A DNA stretch of 64,000 bases, from positions 1-64,000 of the forward strand of contig JBBQWM010000025.1 of NCBI GenBank assembly GCA_038210655.1, written 5' to 3'. Below the pieces are notes generated by a model. It was not told the DNA's origin, ran no database searches, and saw only the letters and a program-made list of their open reading frames with translations. Of the stretch, positions 41,931-51,328 are shown one piece after another (positions within the stretch are counted from its first letter, which is position 1; each line of letters starts with the position of its first letter). The DNA is from 54-19 sp038210655 (GTDB lineage: Bacteria > Chloroflexota > Chloroflexia > Chloroheliales > Chloroheliaceae). A program made the translations under genes and the position numbers.

Positions 41931-43463
41931 ATGTTTCAAATAAAAGTCTATCGGTATTTGAGTTTATTGCTAATTGTGTTAACCCTGACGGCCTGTGGCG
42001 CGGATACCTCCGTTCCAGTCACCTCCACGACTGCTGCGCTGCCGCCTTCGATCACGCCACCCACCACCGTCGCGTCCACTACCTCCGTACCCGCCACTAC
42101 TGCGCCCATCCCAACCCAGCCTATCCCGACTGTAACCCCTATTCCGGCTACTACCGCCGCCTCCGGCCCTATTGCCCAACTTTCGGTTGCCCCTACCCGA
42201 CCGCCGACTGCCGCGCCCGTCGTCGAACCGGCCCAGGCTCAGGCTATCCGCAAAACCAATTGGCCCGATGCCATCAAAAAAGACCCGGCCCTCCAAATCG
42301 ACCCGACCTTGAGCAATGCTCAGGGGCCTTATGTTACGGTCAAAGGGAACCAAAATATTGGTGGTTATGCCGTCTTCGAGCCGATTAGCTATGTCGATAT
42401 GGATGGCGATGGCATCGAGGAAGCCGCTATAATGTTGGCTTCGGGTGGGACGGCAGGCGTAACGAGCTTTGTGGTCTACAAACAGTCCAGCCCTGCCCCG
42501 CGCCTGACTACCTGGGGCCAGGGCTACAAATTGCGCTTACTGGTCGAACAAGGCAAGCTGGTCGCCGCTAACGCCCTCTACGCTGGTTGGGAGCCAAATT
42601 GCTGCCCCAGCGGGATCGGCTACACTAGCTATATCCTCAAAGATAACAAACTCGGCCTGGCTGCCGAACGTAGCGAAGGTCTCAAGGAAGCCTTAGAGCC
42701 AACCGTCTCCCACTTCTACGACTTGCTCAATGCCCGCAAGTTTGATGAGGCTTACAAGCTCCTATCCGATTCCTATCAGGCCGCTAACCCTTACCCCGAA
42801 TGGGTTAAAGGCTTCGCTGCTACACGCAAAATCGACGCGGTTGTCAAAGAAGAAACCACTACGCCCAACACCGTCCGGGTCAACCTGACTGCAACCGACT
42901 CGACCAGTGGTGGAAGCCAGACGACCCGCCGTTTTAACGGAACCTGGAAATTACAGTGGAATGGCGGGCTACCCGGTTGGACTTTGAATAGCCCTGCTAT
43001 TCAGGAAGATACCGCCGCACCCAAAGCGACCGTAACGGCTCTTTTCAAGCCCATACTGACCGAACTCAAGGCCAAAACCAGCGTTCCGATCTTGCTGCCC
43101 ACCGATTTCGGCCCTGACGACGGCAAAGTTCCCCTCTATGCCAGCCTCGGCAAAGCCGATAAGACTGGCTACATTATAGATGTAAGCTTTACCGCCGATT
43201 GTCAGGGAGCCAACGCCTGCCGCTCCGGGGGGGTCTACGCCCAGGTCGTCGCCTCCAATATCCCCGCCCCGACCGGCAAGTCCGTCGCCCTGTCCAATGG
43301 TCTAACCGGCTACTATACCGACATCACCTGCGGGGCCAGTTGCGGCGAAGCCACCCTTAGCTGGCGGCAAGCCAACGTCCTCTACACCATCGGCAGCAAA
43401 ACCGCCAACCAGGACAGCCTGATAAAAATGGCAAACTCCGCCATCACCAACGGGACGGTTTAA
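41931..43463 (+). CDS. large lipoprotein of unknown function
   Basis: 510 residues. Lipobox LTLTACGA with lipidated Cys22, then a Thr/Pro/Ala-rich linker (residues ~25-105) typical of surface lipoproteins. The folded part has DMDGDGIEEAAI (EF-hand-like loop near 150), a SnoaL/DUF4878-like segment (SHFYDLLNARKFDEAYKLLSDSYQA, ~260-285), and a C-terminal domain with ITCGASCGEATLSWR. No catalytic motif. Probably exposed on the outer face of the membrane. The AGGAAGGA site fits ATG 41931. Confidence 0.75.
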   Translation: MFQIKVYRYLSLLLIVLTLTACGADTSVPVTSTTAALPPSITPPTTVASTTSVPATTAPIPTQPIPTVTPIPATTAASGPIAQLSVAPTRPPTAAPVVEPAQAQAIRKTNWPDAIKKDPALQIDPTLSNAQGPYVTVKGNQNIGGYAVFEPISYVDMDGDGIEEAAIMLASGGTAGVTSFVVYKQSSPAPRLTTWGQGYKLRLLVEQGKLVAANALYAGWEPNCCPSGIGYTSYILKDNKLGLAAERSEGLKEALEPTVSHFYDLLNARKFDEAYKLLSDSYQAANPYPEWVKGFAATRKIDAVVKEETTTPNTVRVNLTATDSTSGGSQTTRRFNGTWKLQWNGGLPGWTLNSPAIQEDTAAPKATVTALFKPILTELKAKTSVPILLPTDFGPDDGKVPLYASLGKADKTGYIIDVSFTADCQGANACRSGGVYAQVVASNIPAPTGKSVALSNGLTGYYTDITCGASCGEATLSWRQANVLYTIGSKTANQDSLIKMANSAITNGTV

Positions 43464-43570
43464 ATGCAGAAAGCAGAATAGAGAATGCAGCATACAGAAT
43501 ACATAATACCTACACTCAAGATTTCTCTGTATTTTAATTCTGCCTTCTGCATTCTTAATTCTGCCTTTCC
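43464..43570. repeat. heptamer-like repeats (ATGCAGA / ATTCTGC)
   Basis: Inverted blocks of GCAGAAT and ATTCTGC words fill the gap between two convergent genes and could form a weak hairpin. Confidence 0.65.
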
Positions 43571-44527
43571 TCAAAGTTCTTTGTTAAAGAAGGCGATGGC
43601 CCGTGCCGCATATTCTGCCGGGCGGGAACGATAAGCCAGAGCGTGTCCGGCGTTTGGAACTAGCCAGGTCTCGACCACGTTTGAGCCACCCGCCTGCACC
43701 AGTACTGCCAGGTTCCAGGGCGGCACCGTCGTATCGTTCGCCCCGTGAACCAAAAAAAGCCGCCGGTCGTGCAAGCGGGATAACGCTTCGCTCGGCCTGA
43801 CCTCTTTGGAGGATACGCCCATCAGGGCCTGTCCTGCCACCTCTAGCCCCGGAACCAGCAGCCCTGGAAACCCCGCCAGACTCGACTCGAATTGGCTGTT
43901 CAAATCGGCGTAACCGCTGTCGAGCAGTGCCACCCGCATTTCGCGCCCCTGCACGTCGTCCATCGCCAGCAGCGTAGTAGCCGCACCCATCGACCAACCC
44001 CAGATACCAATGTGTTGCGGCTCAAACCCGGCCTGCCGCAGATAGCCCCAGGCCCCCAGCACATCCTTGCGTTCCTCTTGCCCAAACGAGGTAATAAACC
44101 CGTCCGACCGACCATGCCCACGCAAATCAAAAGTTAGCACGTTGTATCCAGCCCGGTGTAAATCTGCCGCAAATCGCAAGGTATAAACCTCGCGGTCGGC
44201 CCGGTTCGAGCCGTGACCGTGTACCATAATAATTGCTTTTTCGCTTTTGGCAGGTATAAACCAGCCCCGCAAAGTAATATTATCGCTCAGTCCATTAAAA
44301 CTGACTTCCCGATAATCCAAACCATAGCTGGTCGGTGTTTCCGACCCTAAGCCCCGCTCCCAACTCATAAAAACGACCAGACAGCCGACCACCGATAGCA
44401 AGCCATACAAAAACAGACCGACCAGTAAGGCCCGTCTCAAACGACGAAAGAAAATCGGCGCGTGTTTGGGTGAAAAATCAGTTCCGAGGCGTACAGAAAA
44501 TACCCGCAAAGGGAGAGATTGACGCAT
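43571..44527 (-). CDS. membrane-anchored alpha/beta hydrolase
   Basis: 318 residues with an N-terminal anchor (~35-58). Hydrolase core: IIMVHGHGSNRAD (oxyanion region), nucleophile elbow GWSMGAATT (Ser near 180), acid and His at FLVHGANDTTVPP and PNAGHALAY. The active domain faces outward. Substrate unknown; a peptidase or esterase of the BEM46 type is the closest match. Confidence 0.87.
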   Translation of the reverse strand: MRQSLPLRVFSVRLGTDFSPKHAPIFFRRLRRALLVGLFLYGLLSVVGCLVVFMSWERGLGSETPTSYGLDYREVSFNGLSDNITLRGWFIPAKSEKAIIMVHGHGSNRADREVYTLRFAADLHRAGYNVLTFDLRGHGRSDGFITSFGQEERKDVLGAWGYLRQAGFEPQHIGIWGWSMGAATTLLAMDDVQGREMRVALLDSGYADLNSQFESSLAGFPGLLVPGLEVAGQALMGVSSKEVRPSEALSRLHDRRLFLVHGANDTTVPPWNLAVLVQAGGSNVVETWLVPNAGHALAYRSRPAEYAARAIAFFNKEL

Positions 44528-44946
44528 ATCAGGACGTTGCTCCTTTGTTAGTCAGACGTTAGCTAGAACGTTATAAAGGCGTGGTTATATTCTAAAATTA
44601 GTCCCAGACCCTCCGCAGCTTAACAGACTCCTTTGCCAATTGCAAAGGGTTTAAATTTAATTAAAATACCCGTTAAATCTATTCAAGTATCTATTAGAAA
44701 AATTCCCACCGAAAAAATTTCTACCCTATATCCACCCCTTAGTATAGAGTATGGCCCAGCCTGGCTAGTTTGCAAAAAATGACGCATATCCCAACTCAAG
44801 TTTGATATTGACAGCACCTCAACCCAAACCTATAATAAGACAACGTAAATGCGAACAGTTGTAGATTTCGTTTTCTAGTTATCTATTCCACTAATGGAGC
44901 CTCCTAGCCGCCTGGCCGGGTTTGAGGGAAGAGAGGATGTGCGCTT
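44528..44946. other. AT-rich 420-base intergenic region
   Basis: No gene or recognised structure between two divergent genes. It presumably carries both promoters; the run TTTAAATTTAATTAAAATAC at about 44650 is the richest in A/T. The DarA ribosome binding site (GAAGAGAGG) is at 44929-44937. Confidence 0.45.
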
Positions 44947-45330
44947 ATGGCGATGAAACTTGTGGTTGCCATCGTCCAAAACGAGGATGCCGACGACCTG
45001 ATTGATGCTTTGACTGCCGCTCATTACGGTGCGACCCGGCTTGCCAGCACCGGCGGCTTTTTGCGGCAGGGCAATACTACCATTATTGTTGGCGTTCCCG
45101 ACGAGGCGGTTCAAAACGTCCTGAACATTGTCGCGACCCGCCCCCAGGGTTCTCGTCGGCAGAACATCACCAACCCTTTCCCGGATAACACCAACATCCC
45201 ATCCAAAAAGGACAAAGAGAAGGCCGCCAATCCTCTCGAACAAGTGATTGCCCAGGTTACTGCCGGGTCAACCACTACCGGTCGGGCCACCGTCTTTGTC
45301 CTCAATCTTGACCGCTACGAGCGCGTTTAA
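44947..45330 (+). CDS. darA: cyclic-di-AMP receptor, DarA/PstA-like PII protein
   Basis: 127 residues with the DarA pattern (PII-like, DUF970): MKLVVAIVQNEDADDLIDALTAAHYGATRLASTGGFLRQGNTTIIVGV. The trimer binds cyclic-di-AMP between subunits; the STGGFLRQGN loop belongs to the ligand site. Downstream targets of DarA proteins are still poorly known. The middle segment (RPQGSRRQNITNPFPDNTNIPSKKDKEKAAN) is the long variable B-loop. No diadenylate cyclase is in the window. Confidence 0.9.
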   Translation: MAMKLVVAIVQNEDADDLIDALTAAHYGATRLASTGGFLRQGNTTIIVGVPDEAVQNVLNIVATRPQGSRRQNITNPFPDNTNIPSKKDKEKAANPLEQVIAQVTAGSTTTGRATVFVLNLDRYERV

Positions 45331-45350
45331 TATTTTCCGGCCCGGATTTG

Positions 45351-45408
45351 GTAGGGGCGATCTTTATGATCGCCCGGTTTGGAGCTTTAGGTAATCATAA
45401 AGATCGCC
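45351..45408. repeat. inverted repeat with GGCGATCTTTATGATCGCC arms
   Basis: GGCGATCTTTATGATCGCC and its near complement AATCATAAAGATCGCC about 20 bases apart; a related half site is at 36186-36222. It may terminate darA. Confidence 0.6.
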
Positions 45409-45422
45409 TCAATTGGCCCTAT

Positions 45423-45702
45423 TTATTTGGTCGCATAGCCGATATAGACCAGCGAGTCGTCTTTGCCAAGCTTGAACCCGCCCGGCGCACCTTGTTGCGA
45501 TAGCACGTTCAGCCTGGCAATCGCTTTGGGTTGGAGGTTCATAAAGCCAATTTGATGTTTATGGGTCAGGCCGTAGCACCCGCCGGATTTCACCAAACCA
45601 GCTATCCATATTCGGTCCGGCGTGTTCGAGCATATCAAAGGCGTAGACCACCTCGAAACTATCATTAATATAAAGAGTATCCCAAATCGTCGCCTTGCTG
45701 TC
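45423..45702 (-). pseudogene. decayed gene, possibly methyltransferase-like
   Basis: Two adjacent minus-strand frames look coding. Frame A (45702-45559) reads DSKATIWDTLYI, then FEVVYAFDMLEHAGPNMDSW and FGEIRRVLRPDP before a stop. Frame B (about 45580-45423) reads YGLTHKHQIGFMNLQPKAIA, then RLNVLSQQGAPGGFKLGKDD. A single frameshift near 45575 would join them. The 'LEH...EIRRVLRP' spacing recalls class I SAM methyltransferases, but a short fragment cannot settle it. A stop lies directly upstream of frame A, so the 5' part is lost. Confidence 0.4.
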
Positions 45703-45784
45703 TCACAAAGCTAAAGGAACAAATATAGCGGGTGTAAAGCTAGTTGAGCTTTACTATAGAAAATTGCACAATAATTGAACTCTT

Positions 45785-45856
45785 ATAGGAGCGAGCTTCT
45801 GCTCGCGATTGAGGATAAGGCTGGCTGTTCAATCGCGAGCAGAAGCTCGCTCCTAC
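45785..45856. repeat. hairpin repeat, TAGGAGCGAGCTTC family
   Basis: Arms TAGGAGCGAGCTTCTGCTCG and near-perfect complement ending CTCCTACAG. Same family as 41731-41805. Confidence 0.85.
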
Positions 45857-45900
45857 AGATAAGTGGTTAGCTCAATTGCACGATAGGGAGAATTTAGCGG

Positions 45901-47499
45901 CTAACGCTGTTCAGTAGGGGTTAAAGAGGGGGGATTATCTTCGGCTTCGGCTTCGGTAGCCGCTACCTCATCTTCAGCGAAATTATCGTCCCCGTCTAGC
46001 GGGAAAGTCGCCGCCGGATCGATTTTGAACCAGAGCGTAAAAGTCGTTCCCTCTCCCACCACGCTCTGCAAACTGATCCGCCCGCCGTGCGCCTCAACAA
46101 TATGCTTGACAATCGCCAGACCGAGGCCGCTCCCACCCCCCGTGCTGGCCCCTCGGCTACGCGCTTTGTCTACCCGGTAAAAGCGGTCGAAGATCAAGGG
46201 TTGATCTTTCTCGGAAATACCCGGCCCATTGTCCGCCACCACAATCCGCGCCCATTGTTTACCCCGGATTAGCGAAATCGTAATTTCGCCTTCCTCCGGA
46301 GTGTATTTGATCGCGTTATCGACCAGATTTAGAATAGCCCGCTTAAGGCGGTCGGGGTCGCCCTCAATAGTAACCGGGTCGAAATGACCCATTTTGAGCC
46401 GTTGGTGGCGCTGGTCAGCCAGCACCCGGGTTTCTTTGAAAACTTCCAGCACCACATCATCAAGTTGCAGGGGCTGAAGGTTGATGGTTTGACGGGCATC
46501 GGCCTGGGCCAGCAGCAGCAAATCCTGGACAAGCCGTTGCATCCGGGCGCTTTCGCGCTCGATAGCCTGAAGCGATTCGGTCTGATTCTGCGGGTCAGGA
46601 TTGCGCTTCAGCAAATCAATGTTCCCCCGGATCACGGTCAGTGGAGTACGTAGTTCGTGGGACGAGTCGGCGATAAATTGTTTTTGAGCCTTGAAAATCT
46701 TTTCGAGCCGGTCAAGCATCGCATTAAAAGCCCGTCCCAGCCGAGCCACCTCGTCATTTGCTTCGGGATTGGTCTCGATTCGTTCGGTCAAGTCGTTATT
46801 AACCCCAATTCGGTAGGCCGCCGCCGTAATAGTTTCGAGTGGTAAAAGCATGCGCCGAGTGAACCACCACCCGAACACCGTCAACAAGATAATGGCAATC
46901 AGGGCCGATCCAGCAAAAGGTGTTACCAAGCCACTCCCAATCGTATCAAATTCCTGTAGGCTACGCACCACCTGCACATAGCCCCGGTTCTCGACCCTGT
47001 CGAGCGGCACCGTGTATACTCGCGCCCGCTCTCCACTTACCAGCTTGATATACCCGTAGCCCTTGCCTTCCTGAAGGCGTTGAGCCAACTCTTGCTGGGT
47101 CTGTGGTTTCGACATTACTTTGAGGTCGGGCAATCGCCGTATGACCTGCCCCTGTTTATCAACCAATTGCAAATAGGTCAGCGCCGCCGCCAGGTCTGTC
47201 GGTTCGGACATATTGTCGGGCCGGACGACTGCACCAGGGGTCGGTCGGGTATTCACATCGGAGCCGCCATAAGTGCGGGCAAAGTTATCCAAATCCTGAC
47301 TGCTAAATCCGCTATTAGCAAAAAAGGCGCGGGCTTGCTCGGCTCTTTGAGAAAGATCGTTATCGGTTTCGGCTTCCAAACTTTGAATTACCGAACGGTA
47401 AACCACTACACTAAGCACAGCCAACACTAAAATAACTACTCCCGAAAAAATCAGGGCAAAGCGTACTCGTATTGAAGCTGAACTAAAAGAACGTGACAT
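45901..47499 (-). CDS. sensor histidine kinase
   Basis: 532 residues: transmembrane helix ~16-36, extracytoplasmic sensor ~37-190, second helix ~194-212, HAMP ~213-268, HisKA with SHELRTPLT (phospho-acceptor His281), then HATPase_c with N-box NLVDNAIKYTPEEG, G1 VADNGPGI and G2 GSGLGLAIVKHIVEAHGG. The tail is acidic. It phosphorylates the response regulator encoded 95 bases upstream. The stimulus is unknown. Confidence 0.94.
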   Translation of the reverse strand: MSRSFSSASIRVRFALIFSGVVILVLAVLSVVVYRSVIQSLEAETDNDLSQRAEQARAFFANSGFSSQDLDNFARTYGGSDVNTRPTPGAVVRPDNMSEPTDLAAALTYLQLVDKQGQVIRRLPDLKVMSKPQTQQELAQRLQEGKGYGYIKLVSGERARVYTVPLDRVENRGYVQVVRSLQEFDTIGSGLVTPFAGSALIAIILLTVFGWWFTRRMLLPLETITAAAYRIGVNNDLTERIETNPEANDEVARLGRAFNAMLDRLEKIFKAQKQFIADSSHELRTPLTVIRGNIDLLKRNPDPQNQTESLQAIERESARMQRLVQDLLLLAQADARQTINLQPLQLDDVVLEVFKETRVLADQRHQRLKMGHFDPVTIEGDPDRLKRAILNLVDNAIKYTPEEGEITISLIRGKQWARIVVADNGPGISEKDQPLIFDRFYRVDKARSRGASTGGGSGLGLAIVKHIVEAHGGRISLQSVVGEGTTFTLWFKIDPAATFPLDGDDNFAEDEVAATEAEAEDNPPSLTPTEQR

Positions 47500-47594
47500 A
47501 TATCTTAGCTATCAGGTATGCTTTCAGGTTGTACAAAGGTCAATTGAGTAAAAGCTGATACCTGCTCGATTTGGTTTGTGTTTACCTCTAATAT

Positions 47595-48284
47595 TTAATC
47601 GCTAACCCCAATTGGTTCCGGCTCACGCAAAACATAGCCAACCCCGCGCACCGTATGGATCAACTTCGGACGGTTGCCTACTTCCAACTTGCTCCGCAAG
47701 TAGCGCACGTAGACCTCGATTATATTCGACTCACCGCCAAAATCATAACCCCAGACCTTATCATAGATAAATTCCCGGTTCAAAACCTGCCGGGGATGCT
47801 GGAGAAAGAGCATCAAAAGCTCAAATTCTTTGCTGGTCAATTCGACCAACTGCCCGCCGCGCCGTACTTCGTGGGTAGCGCTATTAAGCGTCAGGTCGGA
47901 GAACTGAAGCAATTGGACTTCTCCCGGCATCTTGCGCCGCAAATGCGCCCGGACACGGGCCAGCAACTCATCAAAATCGAAGGGCTTAACCACGTAATCA
48001 TCCGCCCCGGCATCCAACCCGGCAATTTTATCGGTCACGGCATCTTTGGCCGTCAACATAAGGACAGGCGTGTCGCGTAGCTTTCGCATCTCGCGGGCGA
48101 CTTCCAGCCCATCCATGCCCGGCATCATCACATCGAGCAGCACTAGATCGGGAGCGCTCTCTCGGAAGCGGGACAGGGCCTTCTCGCCATCCTGAGCGCT
48201 TTCCACTTCGTATCCCTCGAATTTTAAGCCCCGACTTAGCAAATCGAGTATCTCGGTGTCATCGTCAACCACAAGTATACGCAT
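47595..48284 (-). CDS. OmpR/PhoB-family response regulator
   Basis: 229 residues. Receiver domain with Asp-Asp pocket VVDDD, phospho-acceptor Asp51 (LLDVMMPG), Thr (MLTAKD) and Lys (VVKPFDF). Winged-helix DNA-binding domain at ~130-225: ELTSKEFELLMLFLQHPRQVLNREFIYDKVWG and GGESNIIEVYVRYLRSKLE. First gene of a two-gene unit with the kinase. Confidence 0.95.
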   Translation of the reverse strand: MRILVVDDDTEILDLLSRGLKFEGYEVESAQDGEKALSRFRESAPDLVLLDVMMPGMDGLEVAREMRKLRDTPVLMLTAKDAVTDKIAGLDAGADDYVVKPFDFDELLARVRAHLRRKMPGEVQLLQFSDLTLNSATHEVRRGGQLVELTSKEFELLMLFLQHPRQVLNREFIYDKVWGYDFGGESNIIEVYVRYLRSKLEVGNRPKLIHTVRGVGYVLREPEPIGVSD

Positions 48285-48555
48285 TTTTTTACCAATCCTG
48301 TTTTATTTTAAGCGACCAGCACTCAGCTTTGGGCCGGGCCGCTTCGCTAATTTCTTCTTTATATTAAAGGGTATGTCAAACCGGCGTTTTAATACGACCA
48401 CTTGTTATACGCTTGTAAGGCTAATCTAGTTTCGTCTTTTTGTTAGGGATTGCACAAATGCAAATACTTCTTAAACTATAGCAAATTGTACAGAGCTTGA
48501 ATCGGTCGCCCCTACCAAGAACTGGTCAATAGTTCTGCAATTTGCTATAGGCTGT
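48285..48555. other. intergenic region with palindromic element
   Basis: No gene. The 3' part is a small palindromic element (48476-48549); the rest is the leader of the response-regulator gene. Confidence 0.6.
48476..48549. repeat. palindromic element, AGCAAATTG family, copy 2
   Basis: Outer arms TATAGCAAATTG / CAATTTGCTATA, inner GGTCGCCCCTACC without a partner arm; the shortest of three related elements (others 20910-21045, 59170-59251). Confidence 0.8.
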
Positions 48556-48990
48556 CTACTGGGGAGGCCAGATCACCCGCCAGCCGACCTCTTGCTGCAA
48601 CAAAACCATTGACTCGTAGAGCGAGAGCTTTTGGCCGTTTTGGAGGGTAACTTCTAGTTGGTAGGCAACGCTGGCCCGCTTGCCCACGATATTCGGTTCC
48701 AGCACACGCACGATCTCGGTCTTGGTAATACCGGCCTCCTGACGGGCGCGGGTCAAGCGGTCGGTGTATTGGCTGCGACTGACTTTTAGCTGTGAGTCGG
48801 CGGTCAGCAGATCATAGGCCGGAGAATAGCTGGCATCGCGCATATTGCCCAAATAACGGCGGGCCACATCCGCCGGGGGCAAGCTATCGGCACAAGCCGT
48901 CAAGAGCAGGGGTAGTCCAAGACAAATAACCACAATAACCGAAAATTTAATCTTAGAGAACGCAGACCAACGCAGCAGATTTTTTATCAT
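48556..48990 (-). CDS. lipoprotein with DUF4878-like domain
   Basis: 144 residues. Signal peptide with lipobox LLLTACAD (Cys33); the rest (PADVARRYLGNMRDASYSPAYDLLTADSQ ... VGWRVIWPP) resembles small NTF2-like/DUF4878 extracytoplasmic domains. It starts 13 bases after the ABC permease stop, so it is probably the last gene of the ABC operon. Confidence 0.78.
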   Translation of the reverse strand: MIKNLLRWSAFSKIKFSVIVVICLGLPLLLTACADSLPPADVARRYLGNMRDASYSPAYDLLTADSQLKVSRSQYTDRLTRARQEAGITKTEIVRVLEPNIVGKRASVAYQLEVTLQNGQKLSLYESMVLLQQEVGWRVIWPPQ

Positions 48991-49003
48991 ATTTTGTGAT
49001 TAT

Positions 49004-50305
49004 TTAGCCCTGGACTTCGCTCGTCCGAGGTTGCTCCGGGGCCTGATCGGGCGGATGAGCTATATCGGTTGGAGGTTGGTCGGGTATAGTGGTTTCGGGC
49101 GTGAGCGGGGGCAACTCGCTCTCGGTTCCGGCTTCCGGTTGCAGCAGGCTGGCTTCGGCTATGGTGCTATCGGACGTTTCGATAGGGATGGCGACTGCCA
49201 GGGCCGGGGTCAGGGTTTTTCGGCGGCGTGGTTTGACCAGCTTAGTTACGCCACGCAACGGATTGAAACCGGGTCGCCTCGGTAAAGGCTTGACTGCACC
49301 CACGCCCAGCAGCAAAAAGAACACCTCAAGACCGGTGTATACCAGCAAATAGCCCTGCCAGAGGGTAATTTGGTTGGGCAGCACTGGCAACCTCGAAATG
49401 CGATAGACCTGATCGGCGGTCGTGCCGGGTGCGAAAGTGGTTGTAGCAAAATAGCGGTTCGGGTCGCCCCAGAAAAGCCGACTGTTGGGGAAATACTGAA
49501 GGTCTTCTTCCCGATTACCCCGATAAGGTGCATTGGGAGCCAGCACCGACCCCAGCGCCGCAAACGGATTAAACACCAGCATGCGCTTGGAGAAATCATA
49601 GGTTGGGTCGATCTGCGGTGGAGTCCGATTGAGCGAGCGGGACGTATCATTGTTGATAGTGGTAACGATACTGTTACTAACAATCGGAACCCCCAGTAGT
49701 AACAAAAGCGCTAGACTGTAAGTAACAATAATTGCTAGACTGGTGCGCCGGAAAAGGGCCGAGAAAAACAGGCTCATCGTTCCCAACACAACCGTCAACA
49801 TCAAAATGATGGCAAACCCGGCCAGCAAATTCTCAAGATTTACCCCCCCAAAGATAAAGACGATACAGGCGACTGGAAAAGCCGCCACCACCATCAGCAT
49901 CAAATAGCTAAGGGTCGAGAATAGTTTGCCGTAGACCAGCGACCGCCCTCGCACCGGCGTAACCAGCAACATATCATAGGTGCGTTCTTCCATTTCCCGG
50001 CTGATAAGCCCCCCGCAAACGGTCGGAGTGATAATCGACATCACGACTATCAGGTAAGCAAAGATGGCGATAAAAATATCCTGCCCGGTCTCAAAATTAC
50101 GGGTGGGGCCATAATTACCAGTGGTAAAGCTGCCACCATAATTATAGGTAGCGCTGGCCCCCTTGCGAATATAAACCACAAAGACTACCAGGGCCAACAA
50201 CGCTAGATAAACCCCAAAGAGCGCAAAAGTACGCCCCCCTCGCATCCGGGCTTTCATCTCGCGCAACGCCACCGGGTTTAGCGGTCTAAAATAAAGACGG
50301 GCCAT
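49004..50305 (-). CDS. ABC-2-type transporter permease
   Basis: 433 residues with about six transmembrane helices between ~28 and 340. RPLNPVALREMKARMRGGRTFALFGVYLAL and ISREMEERTYDMLLVTPVRGRSLVYGKLFS are typical of ABC-2 permeases (YhgE/NatB-like). An extracytoplasmic loop of ~80 residues lies between helices five and six. The long Pro/Glu/Thr-rich tail (~365-433) is unusual. It pairs with the ATPase gene 21 bases upstream. Confidence 0.88.
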   Translation of the reverse strand: MARLYFRPLNPVALREMKARMRGGRTFALFGVYLALLALVVFVVYIRKGASATYNYGGSFTTGNYGPTRNFETGQDIFIAIFAYLIVVMSIITPTVCGGLISREMEERTYDMLLVTPVRGRSLVYGKLFSTLSYLMLMVVAAFPVACIVFIFGGVNLENLLAGFAIILMLTVVLGTMSLFFSALFRRTSLAIIVTYSLALLLLLGVPIVSNSIVTTINNDTSRSLNRTPPQIDPTYDFSKRMLVFNPFAALGSVLAPNAPYRGNREEDLQYFPNSRLFWGDPNRYFATTTFAPGTTADQVYRISRLPVLPNQITLWQGYLLVYTGLEVFFLLLGVGAVKPLPRRPGFNPLRGVTKLVKPRRRKTLTPALAVAIPIETSDSTIAEASLLQPEAGTESELPPLTPETTIPDQPPTDIAHPPDQAPEQPRTSEVQG

Positions 50306-50326
50306 ACTTACCTCGTGGGCTTATAA

Positions 50327-51328
50327 TTAATCTCGCAAAAATAGTTCTTCTAATAAAGCGGTACTCTGCCCGTATTGGGCGACCTTAATCCCCGCTCCGG
50401 TTATCGTACTCAGGAATTCAGCACTGATCTGATCGTCACCGTCCAGCAAGGCTTCGATATTCAGGCCCGCTTCGTCCAACCGCAAACTACCCTTGACCGT
50501 TTGCGGGAAAGCCTCCGCCAGTTTGACCGCTCGTTTGAGGTCGTCCTGGCTCAATACGCGCATACTTACGCCGCGTCGTGGCAAGTGTTCGATCTGGTTA
50601 ATAACCTTCTCGGTTGGGCCATAATTGACCAACTTACCGAGCGCCATCAGGCCCAGCATATCACACATCAACTGAATTTCACTCAAAACATGGCTGCTGA
50701 TAATAATAGTCTTACCCATGCGGCTTAGTTCGCGGAGTAGTTCGCGCAATTCGATCCGGGCGCGAGGGTCAAGCCCGCTGGCCGGTTCATCCAATAGTAG
50801 CACCTTTGGGTCGTGTACCAACGTATGAGCCAGGCACAACCGTTGCCGCATCCCCCGCGAGAGCGTTCGCAAGTTCTCCTTGCGATATTCGCTCAAGTCT
50901 ACCAGTTCGAGCAGTTCGCGTACCAGACGATTGCGGCGCTTCCCCTGCACCCCGTAGCAGGCCGCGAAAAATTCAAGATACTCGCTAACCTGCATATCCT
51001 CGTACAATCCGTAATTGTCCGGCATAAAGCCAATCAGATGGCGCACCGCCTGAGGCTGTTTGCGTACCGACTGCCCTGCAATATAGGCATCGCCTTTGTC
51101 GGGTGAAATTAGAGTCGCCAAAATACGCAGCACCGTCGTCTTACCGGCCCCATTCGGCCCGATCAAGCCCAAAATTTGCCCTTGCGGAACCGCCAACGTC
51201 AATTCTTCCAGGGCCGGTCGCCGCTGATCGGGGTAACGCTTGAACAAACCCCGCACGTCGATCATATTATAAACATCAGGGTTAGTCATAGTTTCGGCTG
51301 GGGTTGCCGTCTCGATAGCTTCGGTCAT
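50327..51328 (-). CDS. ABC transporter ATP-binding protein
   Basis: 333 residues: Walker A GLIGPNGAGKTTV, Q-loop GFMPDNYGLYED, signature LSRGMRQRLCLAHTLVHDP, Walker B VLLLDEPASGLDPRARIE, H-loop SSHVLSE. A ~90-residue C-terminal extension follows. It drives the ABC-2 permease, most likely exporting a lipid, drug or peptide; cargo unknown. First gene of the ATPase-permease-lipoprotein operon. Confidence 0.94.
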   Translation of the reverse strand: MTEAIETATPAETMTNPDVYNMIDVRGLFKRYPDQRRPALEELTLAVPQGQILGLIGPNGAGKTTVLRILATLISPDKGDAYIAGQSVRKQPQAVRHLIGFMPDNYGLYEDMQVSEYLEFFAACYGVQGKRRNRLVRELLELVDLSEYRKENLRTLSRGMRQRLCLAHTLVHDPKVLLLDEPASGLDPRARIELRELLRELSRMGKTIIISSHVLSEIQLMCDMLGLMALGKLVNYGPTEKVINQIEHLPRRGVSMRVLSQDDLKRAVKLAEAFPQTVKGSLRLDEAGLNIEALLDGDDQISAEFLSTITGAGIKVAQYGQSTALLEELFLRD

